From the NCBI RefSeq assembly GCF_020882245.1, contig NC_083597.1:70348152-70412151 (forward strand): 64,000 nt of DNA. The letters are read 5' to 3'. The DNA is from Rhopalosiphum padi. Its lineage: Eukaryota > Arthropoda > Insecta > Hemiptera > Aphididae. The notes below the pieces were generated by a model, which made no database searches, was not told the origin of the DNA, and saw only the letters and a list, made by a program, of their open reading frames with translations. Of the stretch, positions 50,601 through 63,200 are shown in pieces. Numbering within the stretch: position 1 is the stretch's first letter; every line of letters begins with the position of its first letter. Made by a program: the position numbers and the translations under genes.

Positions 50601-52273
50601 AAGGGATTAATAACTTATTCAAAAATGTAAATATTAAAAACTAGCTAGTTTACAATTATTATTATCCTAGTTAAATATGCAATGTATTAATTTATATTTA
50701 TGTGTAGGTACCCATATATTTTGATTCAATACTGATATATATGCTTAAGTACTCTTTGTAAATTAATGATACTTAAAAGTTATATTACAATTAGGTTTAG
50801 CTTTTATAGTAACATTACAAATTTGAATTTTATATCTACGAGTATAAAAAAAAATTATATACAATTATTCTAAAATATTAGATTTTTGAAACTGTAATTT
50901 CTCAATTTTATTGGTTTTATTGGAGTTGCCGTTTTGAACTGAGGTAACAATAATATGTACACTGCATAATATTGTACATTATTATTTTTAATTTGTATTC
51001 AACATGTATATTACACCTATTAGGTACTTATATACCTTATTGTAAGAGTGAGTCTTTCTTCAGCCGAAATCGGATTTCGAAATGTTGTAATCTTTTTGGG
51101 AATATATGGTCATAGTTGTTACAAAAATTCGTCAAAAGATGTAATTGACAACCTATAGTAATCAAAAAACTTTTGAGGATATTTTCTGATGTCAGTGTAG
51201 AAATTAATGAACCGTTCCTTTTCTTCTCTATTTTTATTAAAAGTATGAACCCAAAATTATTTTTCTCTCCTAGGAGAATTTAAATACCCATCCATAGGAA
51301 TCTACCACTGATATTACTCTCAAAGTATTCATGTAATAATTATAATCCATCCCATTTTTACATAAATATATAAACAATATATGTCAATATTTTTTAATAC
51401 CTATATTAGTAGGGACATCTATATTCTATATACATAATATAAATAAGCTCAGTCCAATAATTACTTTATACAGATATATGTATATTTAATAAACTGGCAT
51501 TTAAAAACAACTTAAGTTTTTTAACTATATATAACTATATATATTATATATATTCAAATATTGGTTTATATTATTTAAATACTTACTTGAGAAGCTTTTT
51601 TAGAAAATCTTTAAATGCTACTTAAAAAATGTAATATTTAACAAACATTTTTAACTACGCAAAGCACAACATATCTGTTGACCACAAAGTGCAAACTGAG
51701 TGCGTTTTTAAGGCACAATGTGACAGCAATCAACCGCGCGGCAAATTCAACGCGGCGGAACACAATTCATAATATATTTATCCGAATATCACAAATTATT
51801 TATACATATTTTTATTTAGAACATAAATTGCAGTACCTATCTATTTTTTCTGATTTTCCGTAGTGCACATATTTAAATTTGAATAACTTAGGTATTTTTA
51901 TTTTTACAAAAAAATGTATTTCTTACGTCCAAGGTATGGTGGCAGATATAGGTACCTAGTTATAGTAGGTACTATAAAGGTGAACAAGGTGATGTACATT
52001 TTTATTTTTTGTAGTGCATCACAAAGTGTATCGTAATACACACAAAAATATATTCTATTATATAATAAAGTAGGTACACAGATAGTTGATTAATCAAATT
52101 AATAAATTATTATTGATTAAGTTATAAAAACCCAAAATAAAAAAAAACGAAAAGAAAATGTTATAATACTCGTATAGTCGTATATTATTAGATAATAGGT
52201 ACTACAATAGACATTTATAGCCGTGAGTATACTCAATACTGTTGTCTGTTGAATAAGTATGTTATTATGATCA
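50601..52273. other. AT-rich intergenic DNA
   Basis: A short GC-richer island occurs at 51715-51765. No gene recognised. Confidence 0.5.
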
Positions 52274-52960
52274 GGGCCACATTTAGGGGGGGGCACTGGC
52301 TACAACTGCCCATGCGCCAGTATTTTGGAGACACCAAAATTTTGTGGTCAGAAATGTGAAATATCAGTATGAGGTATATAATATAATTTAGTATTATGCT
52401 GTTTGAAATTTAAACAACCAATGTATTTATAACAATATAGACTATAGGTACCTATCAACGATCACGATCGAGAATTATTAATATTATATACCTAATAATA
52501 GTCCCCATTTCCCCAAATTTGTTGTGGTATGTGTTATGTCGAGTCAATAGACATGTTGTTTATAACAATACGCCTATACGGGCATATTTTATTATCCCAT
52601 GCGGCGTGCTCTTTCACAAAATACAATATTGCCAATATTACTTATTAGTCAACAACTTCAAGTGTTTGGAACCGCAGTATTTGTCAATGATGCCAATATG
52701 ATTACGTATTATTTCTTTTACTATTCGGCGCTGTTGGGTTTTAATTATTTATTTATTATTATATTATTTGTTTTATACATAAATAATATTACTTATGAAT
52801 TACTAGTGTGACTTTGACACGTCTCATTTGTTTATTTCACTATTTACCAAAAAATTAATAGTTATTATGTTAGAAAATAATTTTATTATTGGTTAGGCCC
52901 TTTAAGGGGCGCCATTTTTTTTTTTTGAACCAAGGCGCAATTATCTAAATGAGGCATTGG
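52274..52960. mobile_element. Decayed transposon pieces (hAT-like termini)
   Basis: agggccacatttaggggggggcac near 52275 and ccctttaaggggcgcc near 52897-52912 look like fragments of the CAGGGCC-type elements that litter such genomes. The boundaries are not clean, and 52520-52810 is probably a separate spacer. Confidence 0.3.
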
Positions 52961-53119
52961 TTATGATACGTTATTCGACTGTTGAATGTTGATCAACGGA
53001 ACCGGCAATGACGTCTGTGATGAACGGTATCAGTGGATTATTTTGTTTACACGACTGTGGTCTGTGAGGCAATTTAAATAATACAGTAATACACTAACTT
53101 TGATATTCAATTTTACTAC

Positions 53120-53145
53120 CAAGGTGGATATATATATCCACCTTG
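53120..53145. repeat. 26-bp perfect palindrome
   Basis: caaggtggatata followed directly by its exact complement, tatatccaccttg. It lies at the upstream edge of the CpG-rich patch that may be the PWWP gene promoter. Confidence 0.8.
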
Positions 53146-53149
53146 TTTA

Positions 53150-53642
53150 CTACTTTAATCGTATGGGCGCGTGTTTATATTCTATATTGTGGTCGTGGTA
53201 ACCGAACACGTCAGTCGTTTGGTATAATATGGCGTAGCGTCACATTAGGTTGCCTGCACTGTGCGTTACCATTATCATGCAGGAATTTGTATTATATTAT
53301 GCTTTTTCTCTCGTTGGTCGCCGCCGTTCATTCTAGCCTATATCCATGTTACAATTATTTACATTACGATTCGTTTTGGCTGCCGCAAGGACTTGAACGT
53401 TTAGACGATACAACACACAAATCAAAAAAGGTATTGTTCACCCAACACCGCACTAATAATTTATTCTGAATATACTGATCGAAGACGATTGCGACTACAA
53501 ACAAGCGAAACAACTCTTTTCTACTGAAGTATACGACTGACGCGCACACGCTCGATCGCCGGCGATAACGCGTTCGGCCAGACGCCAGACGCCAAACAGC
53601 ATTTCCGAATATTTAGATTCACGAATTCGACGTACGTCCTTG
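53150..53642 (+). promoter_or_regulatory. CpG-rich patch, probable promoter and non-coding exon 1 of the PWWP gene
   Basis: CpG-dense DNA runs to cgtccttg/gtaagt, a strong donor after 53642. The next + strand coding exon downstream starts after a T-tract/AG at 57924-57925, 25 bp before the PWWP ATG. A 4.3-kb intron joining the two is the simplest reading. The 108-codon ORF at 53143-53469 has no recognisable domain and is probably not coding. Confidence 0.4.
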
Positions 53643-54182
53643 GTAAGTACTACGATAAGGTCACCGAGTAGATACCTACTGTTGGGCGTTGACTGACGAC
53701 ATTTTTTCTTGGTGGGTAGGACTGCGCACCCGTTAACTGTTTATGTTTTACTTCGACAGATGTTCTTAAATACCGTCGTCAGCTAACAAGTGTATGTAGC
53801 AAGATAGTATATCCGATCAGTGTTCTTGAAAGATACGATTTTAATATAGACTTCTTAGTTCGTATCGCACACAGATCGTTGGTCAAAAACGACACTGGTT
53901 TTCATTAACCAACCTCATAGGTGTGCACACTCTAAAAGCGGGTAGTACCCATATTTACCACTGGCCTTCTGATGTTTGATCAACCATTTTATATAACCCC
54001 CTTTACTTACATCGTTAAATATTATTTTAAATACTTTATACTAAACAGGTACTAGTAAATTAAAATGTAATATAATTAATCTAATAAATATAATAATTAT
54101 GAATTACATAGCGATAGCTAGAAATCATAAATGTATTTTATGTATATAGAGAGACATTCATCTATTACCCATATTATTGAAT
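53643..54182. other. Upstream part of the putative PWWP-gene intron
   Basis: Mixed composition; no element boundary recognised. Confidence 0.4.
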
Positions 54183-54467
54183 TCATATATTACCTACTGC
54201 ATTTAAATCTATCTTCGATACCATTTCTTGTTCTGTGAAAAGCAGTAATAATGACTCCAAACGTTTATGATCCATTGTACTGCATAATTTGTTTTTTACT
54301 ATGATTAATTTTGAAAAAACGTGTTCACACGTACAGCTAGTTACAGATATGATTGTAAACATTTTTAAAGTTTTAAAAACACAAGTATATACTGTGGAAT
54401 TTCCAGTTATTTTCAACCAATGAATCCATTCATACACAAATTCACTAATAACACCATTTAGTTGCAT
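54183..54467 (-). pseudogene. hAT transposase fragment (C-terminal dimerisation region)
   Basis: 94 codons on the minus strand. SCTCEHVFSKLIIVKNKL and HKRLESLLLLFTEQEM match the conserved C-terminal dimerisation segment of hAT transposases of the ZBED/FAM200-like type. The zinc finger and catalytic residues upstream are missing. It lies about 390 bp inside a hAT-like end at 54853. Confidence 0.75.
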
Positions 54468-54853
54468 AACATTTTGATAATTTTTATTTTTTTTAAAGTT
54501 ACAGTTCAGTAAATAAATCTTTCTCTGAAACCTTGGAAAATGTTAACAATATTTTTGTAGTATTTTGAGTTATATTCATATTTAACATGCATGCCTAGCA
54601 GCAACCTGCAAGACAAATTTATTCTGCTTAAATCTTAAATTAATTATAATGAATTATTCAAATTTTTTTTAAATTCGCTTTAAAAAAAATATCTAAAATT
54701 GAATGAATTTAATTATTTAGGTAGATTTAGATATAGGGTGCTTCGGCTCACAAAAAATCACAGAGCGTGCCTGGGCACGTCCTGTGCGTACGCCTATGAC
54801 CAACCTGCATTGTAACACTGTGATGTCATGAAAAAAGGTTTGAAGACCCCTGA
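54468..54853 (-). mobile_element. Remnant of the hAT element, with its 5' end
   Basis: Read on the minus strand the element begins at 54853 with caggggtcttcaaacc, a typical hAT terminus. A GC-rich stretch (54755-54800) follows, then the transposase fragment. The opposite terminus was not found, so the copy is deleted. Confidence 0.55.
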
Positions 54854-56327
54854 TTTAATAAATTAAAATTATTGTTACTTTTTACCAATAATTGTGACTA
54901 TTCAATTTATACTACAAACTACCTCATTTTAAACACAAACATAATTCCATACTAGTATGTAGATTGTAAACATTAAGTACATAATATACTTGTTGTGTTA
55001 TACATGAATAAACTAATAAATAATTTAAGATATAATTTTAATATTGGAGATTGATAAGAATAGGTAGTTGATTATTTAAATACATTTTATAAGTGAAGTA
55101 CTTTTGCAATGTTAGATTATAGATATCCCAATTGTATACAGATACAAGCGCTTTGTAGTGGCTACAAACGGAGGGCGCTATTGCGATCTTGTATTTTTCA
55201 AATTTTTAAACAATTATTTCTTTTGAAGCTACATTATTTAGTTCTTCTGGATTAAGATTTTCAATAGACACTTCACTGACTTCATTAACAATCTTAATAT
55301 TATTGATAACAATGTAATGTATTACTGTGCATGCATTAGTTTTTTTTTTCTATTTTATTATATTTGTTGACTTTGCAGAATTTTTCCATTTTGTATTTTT
55401 ATATAGCACGAAATTCGTGATTACTTTTTTTTTGATAGATAAAAAATAATAACTTTTCGTACTACTTAAAAATATCTAAAACCTATGCAACAAAAATAAT
55501 TTGACCTAATTTAGGTCTACTAAAATTTTGTCATATTCAAGTAATATAAATTAATATTAGATTCAGTCACGGATCATTAATTTTGGTTTTAGTAAAAGAA
55601 GACTAAATATTTTACTGTTTTAAAAAGAGTTGGAGCAAGCATGTTCTAAGGAATAATATCATACAAATATTTAAAAAATTAGTTTTATTGAAAAATATTT
55701 CAATATTTTTCTAACTGTAAGCACTAACACAAACAAACAGAACTTTTAAAATTGTAGTCTTTTTAATCATTATTTTGAATAAAATGTATGATAACTGAAA
55801 ACTACAACATCAATTAACGCTTTGGTTTTAAAATCCTCTATATTCTAAAAATAAAAATTTGTATACAATATAAAATATTACCATTTAGTTTCTATTTTAC
55901 TAACATACTTGACCACTGTGAATATTTGAGTTAAATTATAATTATTACAAGTGTTGTTTTTATGACATAGTTTATCGCCATTGATTATTTAATTTATTTA
56001 ATTATAATTTATACATTTACTTGGTAGTTATAAAAACCATCCTCAAAATTATCTATAGAGCCTATGGTCTAAAAATTTAATAAATTAGCATTTATCATAG
56101 ACTACAACTTTCAAGATGATCATTTAAAAAGTAACTATACTTCTGTAGCTCTATAGCATCTTAAAAACAATTATGCTTTTTACAGTGTCCCAATGACAAA
56201 AAGTAAATTTTTTGACCATCCATAAAATATTTTCTATAACTCTACATTTATTCATCAAGTAAATTTTAATTTAACTACTTCAAGATTAAAAATAACTACC
56301 TATTTAAATTACAGTAAAAATTGAACG
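54854..56327. other. AT-rich DNA
   Basis: No exon or complete element recognised. Confidence 0.5.
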
Positions 56328-57344
56328 CAGGGCTTAAAACCGTTTCTAAAATTATTAGTAATCCGTTACGTTAGGAGACAAAAATCTTTTAAGAAGTGTT
56401 GTTTACCAGTTTCCGGTTACATAACACCACTATAAAAAAAGTGGTAACCCATTACCGATTTTTAGCGATTTCAGAAAAATTTATATAACCGCTTACCAAT
56501 TTTAAGCGGTTTAAATATCGCTTTTCATATCATATATTTCATCAACTAAGAATTATTTATAATGAAGTGTTTACATTTTACATTAAATGAGTTATACTAT
56601 CGCAATATCTGTAACAGTAGTTTTTAACCATGCAGCACTCTTAATCTCTCTCAAAATTTTCATAATTAATTCATATTTCATAACTAAACAGTATGTAACA
56701 TTTTTCATTAATCATTAATGTCAAAATCAAATGCTTTAATAATAATGTATAATACATAAATTATATAAATACTAAATATAATATTATAGTAGCATTAATT
56801 TCCAAATGTTTTTTGACCTTTTGTACAAACGGCCAAACAAGCGAATACCGGTAATATAAAATAATCAGATCAGTTATAAATATATTATTTTTAATTTAAA
56901 ATATAAAATATTATAATATAGGTACAATATATTTTATAATTAACGTAAATAGTATACTATTACGGCATTACCAGTATGGAATGTACATATTTTCTATTTA
57001 ATTTTATTATAAATCCATTAATTCAATATTACTGATGACTACAATTTTTCTACTAATTAAAGTACAAACACTAAATTAAACTGAAATAAAAATAAATAAT
57101 TGGTAATTGAAACAAAAAATGTTTTTCCTCATTTTGTACTGCAAGTTACCAGGTATCGCTAAAAGAACGATTTTCAGAAATGTTGATTATTGGTTTTTAG
57201 TATACGACTTTATAAACTTTTGTTAATCAATTACCGATATCCGCTTTCCAAACCATGGATAAATTAGATAACTGGTTTAAAGCTCTTAAAATTCACGGTT
57301 TTTAACAGTTTTTGTGAAAAACCGGTAAACAGTTTTAAGCCCTG
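56328..57344. mobile_element. Non-autonomous hAT-like element, about 1 kb
   Basis: The left terminus cagggcttaaaaccgttt and the inverse of the right, cagggcttaaaactgttt, match at 17 of 18 positions. Subterminal repeats of taccgatt/aaccggt/aagcggtt type recur on both sides (56440-56520, 57230-57330). There is no ORF. The 8-bp flanks (left attgaacg, right agcttaag) are not identical, so the target duplication has decayed. Confidence 0.65.
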
Positions 57345-57925
57345 AGCTTAAGTTTATATTGATTTATTTCTTTTGGTGTTTATCAAAGATCCATAAAATA
57401 AAATAATTATTTTGTAGATACATTATACATAATTTTTTAAAAATTTTCTACAAATGGTACCTACCTAAAGTTTCACTATTATTTTTTTTAAATTAGAGCT
57501 TTGAAACAGAATTGAAATTGAGTTCTTAATTAATGGTTCTTAATCAGAAGTTTTCCAAAATATGATTATTTTACAAAGTTCTCAGACAAAAAGATATATT
57601 AGGTACTCCTCACAGCCAAAATTAATTTTTAGATTTTCAGTATCTTTTATTATTTAATATTTTTGTTGGATTTTTCCAAATAATTTATGATATTCAACAA
57701 TAATTTTATTTCCAGTTATTTAAGTTGGGATATTTTAGTTTATGTGACTATTTTGGGTGTTTTTTTGATATAGCTAATTTTAGTTAAAAGATTTTTACAA
57801 AGGTGTTTAAATATACTTAAGTAAATATATCCATTATTATTTTATCGTTTGGTATTTGTTTATTTTTGTGGCTTGTGCAAATTAAACACTAAATATGTTA
57901 TCTTATATTTTTTTTTTTTTTTTAG
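57345..57925. other. AT-rich DNA up to the PWWP 3' splice site
   Basis: Ends in a T tract plus AG (57924-57925), the likely acceptor of the exon that carries the start codon. Confidence 0.6.
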
Positions 57926-57950
57926 GTGATTAAATACCAACGTTTTAAAA

Positions 57951-58126
57951 ATGAGTGAACAAACTATTTCATACTCATATGGTACGGAAGTTTGGGTAAA
58001 ATTGTTCAATCGTTATTGGTGGCCCGGTGTAGTTGTAGATCCCCTTACAATTCCAGATGATCTGTTAGAGTATGTGAACAAGGTTAACCCTATCGCTGTG
58101 GTTAAATTTGAAAAAGAACAGAAATA
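57951..58126 (+). CDS. PWWP-gene coding exon 1
   Basis: Start codon in aaaATGAG, 25 bp after the acceptor. Encodes the first half of the PWWP domain; donor gtaagt after AAA TA. Confidence 0.85.
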
Positions 58127-60111
58127 GTAAGTTAATAATATATAACAATACATTTTATATTTTGATGACATTTATTATTTATATTTATAGTGAAGTTGTC
58201 CTCAAAAACGATAAAATATTGCTATACTCATGCCCTCGTAAAATGGAATTGGTTAAAAAAGGGTATAGTAAGTGTTAAATTTTAATTATTTTAATATTTA
58301 TCTGCCTATAACAATATTTATTTTCTTATTTTATTTCCTTGTATTTTACAGCTTTACATAAGAGCCAAGAAAGAGGTACACATTCATCAAGTCATTTCGA
58401 TATGCAGCACTTTTTGACAGACGTTGTAACAATAGAAAAGCGTATTGGAGGTGATATTCTTATTTTTGAAAATATAGATAAAGCACAAGAACAATTGAAG
58501 TCCATCATGAAATGTTTCACCCCTGAAATAAAAAAGCCCAAGAAGAGTGGTAGAAAGTCTTTACAAGAATTACAAGAATTACAGCCACCTACACCGCAAA
58601 CGAAATCATCTATACCACAAACAAAACCATCTAGATCACAATCAAAATCATCTACATCACAATCGAAACCATCTACACCACAATCGAAACCATCTACACC
58701 ACAATCAAAACGAACTCCTGCTAGAAAACAAAAATCTTTACCTCCATCAAGAGCTGTTAAACTCCATACACCCATTAGAACATCAGTAGCAAATGGTTAT
58801 TCTTGTCATGTACATGTTAACTGTACTTACTCAACTAATCGTTATGATCTTTTAAAACGGCATATGGCAACGCATAAAAATGATACCAAAGAGGAAACAG
58901 TCAAAAAATTACCTAGTTCTAATACTAATAAACGAAAGAATTTAAAGAACAAATTATCAGACGCAAAAAAAATAAAATTACAAGACGAGTTATTAAAAGA
59001 TTGGGAAAATGATGGTGACGATGAAGATGAGGAACTTAATACAAGTAATGTGTCTACCATAGTTGAAGATGTACAAAGTACAAGTGAAGTTGCCCCAACC
59101 CTGGCTGAAGTTATGCCAACAACAAGTAAAAGTAATGATTTATCCATCTCAAGTGAAGTTATACCCACTAAAACAAGTGAAGTCTTGCCCACCACAACAA
59201 GTGAAGTCTTACCCACCACAACAAGTGAAGTCTTGCCCACCACAACAAGTGAAGTCTTACCCACCACAACAAGTGAAGTCTTACCTTCCATAACAAATAA
59301 AGGTCAAGAAACTAATATAAATCTTGGTAAAATTTTAGATTTAAATGAAAATAATAAAAATACCCCTGTTATAGAACAAAGACAAAGTCAACCTGACTGT
59401 AGCTCAACTGTGGATGATATAAGTGATAAATTTGAAATGCAGTTAACTTCAGATTTTATAAAAAAAGCAATTCTCGAAACATCACCAAAGGAATCTGTAT
59501 TAGTTGAGGAAATTAAAAAAGGTCCTTCTAATGAACCTTGTGAAATCTATTCAAATGAGTTTGCAAATGAAATTGATGATCAAACAAAAAATACCGAATT
59601 ATTATTAGAAAAAACAGTAAATACTTTGGATCATATAAGCCATTTTGAAAGTTCTTTAAGTGGAATTTCGAATACTATAAATAAATCTGATTCAAATACG
59701 TTGACTAAAGATGACAATATTGTTGGTGTACCTGAGTCAAGTGAATTCGACTCTCTAAAAGAACCTACTAGTCCAAATAAAGATATTTGTACAGAGGCTA
59801 ATAGCAACATAGACATTGTTGAAAATATTACTATTCAAACTGAAAATCGAGAAATTGATGAGGAGAAAACTATTGATATAGAGGTAGTTCCAGATGATAT
59901 AGAAATTAATCAGCCGAATGATACAACAATAGATAAGAGTATGCCTATTGAGGACTCATGTTCTATGTATAGTATTTCAAATGAAATGGGTGCTAAAGAT
60001 GTAACCATCGCAGAAAACGATAATAGTAAGCGCCTGATAAATGATGTAAGAGATCGTGATTGGACAAAAGATAATTGCTGGCCACCAGGATTTAGGAAAG
60101 GTAATAACTAA
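57951..60111 (+). CDS. PWWP-domain and C2H2 zinc-finger protein, 3 coding exons
   Basis: Exons 57951-58126, 58191-58267 and 58352-60111 join in phase (donors gtaagt, acceptors tttatag and ttttacag) and give 670 residues. The N-terminus (about 9-90) is a PWWP fold: GTEVWVKLFNRYWWPGVVV (YWWPG at 22-26), then VKFEKEQKYEVVLKNDKILL and SCPRKMELVKKGY. PWWP domains bind methylated histone H3 and DNA, so a nuclear chromatin role is likely. Next comes a Ser/Pro/Lys tract with PSTPQSK repeats. A single zinc finger (C236, C242, H255, H259; C-x5-C-x12-H-x3-H) follows, then a Lys-rich stretch and an acidic DGDDEDEE run. Residues 359-398 are five copies of TSEVLPTT, and the tail is disordered. I cannot name an ortholog. 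GGAAAG/GTAATA at the end could also be a donor, so a longer form is possible. Confidence 0.85.
58191..58267 (+). CDS. PWWP-gene coding exon 2
   Basis: Second half of the PWWP domain; acceptor tttatag, donor gtaagt. Confidence 0.85.
58352..60111 (+). CDS. PWWP-gene coding exon 3 (zinc finger and tail)
   Basis: A long exon beginning LHKSQERG in frame with exon 2; TAA at 60109-60111. Confidence 0.88.
59149..59292 (+). repeat. 24-bp coding minisatellite
   Basis: Five near-perfect 24-bp units starting at 59173, 59197, 59221, 59245 and 59269, preceded by a diverged unit. Each encodes TSEVLPTT. The units differ by one synonymous change (ttg/tta), a sign of recent expansion. Confidence 0.9.
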
Positions 60112-60261
60112 ATCTATGCTTATATTTATATATAATATATATATTTATTGATAACTATTTGAAAAATTGGACTGATAATCACTCTTTTAAAAAATAATAT
60201 GGTTATAAATAACTATAGTATTATTGTAAATATACATTTTCTCTTACTCAATTTGAATTAT

Positions 60262-60267
60262 AATAAA
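60262..60267 (+). terminator. Possible PWWP-gene polyadenylation signal
   Basis: AATAAA about 150 nt after the stop, the first good hexamer downstream. Confidence 0.45.
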
Positions 60268-63200
60268 CAATATAAACATTTTGTGTTTTAAAAATTACAC
60301 AATGACTAAATGTTTAAATTATTGGAAAAATCATCTTACCAATACATATTATTTAAATATATAAGTTAATAAACTATTAATAAATTATGCTTAAAATTAA
60401 GTTTAATAGTTCTGTGAAATTACCATAAATAATAATTCTATAAATTTATTGTATTGGTTAATCTTTAAGTTAAGTTCAATAGCTTTTATTAAAATATTAA
60501 TTAAATCTAAAAACACGTTATTAGTGCTAGTTAGCTAGTATGCTTAAAGTGAACTGATAGGAACCATCTGCTGTCTGTTTGTGTTATGATAGTTATATTT
60601 GGTTTCGATGTCTTTATTAATTATTAGATGAAATGTATCTAATATATTTACTAGGTATAGTCTAAAATTGTTCTTAGAATTGATACAGTTTTTAATTATT
60701 AGCTGGCCTGGTTAATTAAAAATATATGTAAATATGAGAGTAATATTGTAAAAATATTAGTTTTTTCATTAAAATTGATTTAGTTTTAAATAATTTATAG
60801 TGGCTGTAATACAATTTATAAAAAATCATATTATATGATACGTATTACTTTTTGTTTTTATTAACTCTCCATAATTTAAATTTAATGATGAAATGAGTAT
60901 AAGTCTGAAATATTTAACAATTAAATATTGAACACAAATAATTATCATTCATTCAGATAGATAAAACACTTGGTTTCATTAGACCGTTTAAAATTAATAT
61001 TTTCACTTTGTTAGCATTAAATGTAATTTTTATAACAAAGTTAACTATAAATTAAATCTTATATATAATTAAAATAATAAGTAATTTATTAGAGAAGTAA
61101 AAATTGCTGTATGTATTGAATATGAAACAACATTTTAATAAACTATAAAGACGAATAACATGATTAAACATTATTTAAATACCTACCAAAGTCTTGGTTT
61201 AATTTATCTAAAAAAACTTTTAAAATGTCTATTTTACTATTTACAGATAATTTATAAGAAATATTAGGTTTTTTTTATTTTATTTAGAAAAATCAAAATA
61301 TATATTCCAGTTTGATAATAATAACAAATTTGAAATGATTATATATTATATGATTTAACTTTAAATTAAATTTTCTCTAAATATTTTATAAAATAATTTC
61401 AACAAAATTTCTTCATTCTTTTTTATTTTATATTAACACATTTTCATTGCTTTTAATGTTTTAGTTAGTGGTTCTAAATTTGTTGTTTATCACAGTGTCC
61501 TACTTTCGACTTTCTGTAGGTAGTCTACTCATTGTTTCTATCCAATGTATTTGTATTTAATGTAAATTATATAGTTATAGATTAAATGGAGTTGGATATG
61601 ATATGTTATTATAAATATTTATTTTATTGTATTTAGATTGATTGTTGAATATTTTTATGTTATACATCAGTATGTAAAATTCTTACTTTTATTATTTAAC
61701 TTGTCAATGTAAAGCCTAACATTTTTGATATGCTTTCTTACCTCTCAATACGATTCTAAAAACTTTACGAGGAGCATCCTTCTCCAAACTAATCAATTTG
61801 ATATATTTAGAAAATAGTAATATTTGATTGAGTTTACATTCTTTCAAATTTATGGTAATTAGGTGTTGAAATTATTGTCTTGATATCACATAATTTTTGA
61901 TCAATGATAATTTGAATCTTGGAAATTATTTTAAATAGTTGTATAAACAATAATTGTGTGTGCATAGTTAATATTATAAAAAAAAATAATGCATATATAA
62001 TTCTATAAAAAAAAATCATTTTTTTGTTTATTTTATATTCTTATGAAGAATATTTTCATTGAAAATATTGGAAATTTGTTAATCTTGTTAAACTAAAGTG
62101 GGAACTAGATACATTTCACTATGTTTTCTATAATTTATTCACTACATTAATATTTTTTTTTTTTTTTAGTACATAAATTAAAATAGTTCATACTATTATT
62201 AAAAAAATAAATGGCAATTTTATAGTAACTTCGTTAATACTTTTAATAATATGTTCAATTAAAACAATTTCTTTTATTAATTTCAATTTTTATTTAGTTT
62301 TTACTAATACATTACACATTTTTAACATTATTCCGTTTTTTATTATTAAACACATTTTTTTTATAACACATAGCTAATTCATATTCTGCTGAACTCAAGC
62401 TGCCTACTAGCCACGAGTATACACTGCCTGAGTTTTTGAAGTGACCTCCTCAAACAATAACAGGACATGTGTTCAGGTGGTGGTTTGGTTAGCACAATGA
62501 CGTCAAGTAAAACAAATACAAATACTGGGGGAAATCCAGAGATTGTTCACTGCCAGATTTGTCAAGTTTTTTCGTGTACATTAGATTTAAAGTTTAAACA
62601 CTGTGAACCATTTTTAAAATCTTAGTAAGGTCTAAGTAAGGGGGATATATTAATATATAAGTTGCACTTGATCAGAAAAATAAGCTGCACATTTCTTCTT
62701 TATCTTTCACTGCCAATCACTATTATGTTATATTAATTTAATTTTGGTACTTGTTTTTATGCTGCATAACAAATATTATGCTGTGTGAGCTATTTCTTAA
62801 ATTATTACCAGTTAATTTATTTTTATAAATCATTATCCACACATTTAAACTAACTCATTAGTCATTAGGCTCATCATAATATTATATTTACAGTATGAAA
62901 CAATAATGTGAAAAGACTGCTAGTTTATTTGAATTTTTGTAATGGTATGAAAAATATCTTAACAGCTTTTGGTAAATTTTTAACTGGTAACTAGTTACAT
63001 ACATCACCAAAATTATTTTGTACATGGCATATAAGACAAGTACCTTAGGTTTGTTTTTATAGTAAATATTTTTATTTTATTGTTGACTGTTAATTTATTT
63101 ATCTATCATTTTTTTTTCAACTGAGGAACAAAATTAACTTTATTGTTGAACAATAATTTTTTTGTCATCTTACAAATTCATTTTAATATACATATTATAT

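Noticed and set aside
58392..59291. Minus-strand ORFs of 127 and 149 codons over the PWWP exon
   Set aside because: They are antisense readings of the PSTPQSK and TSEVLPTT repeats; low complexity and no domain.
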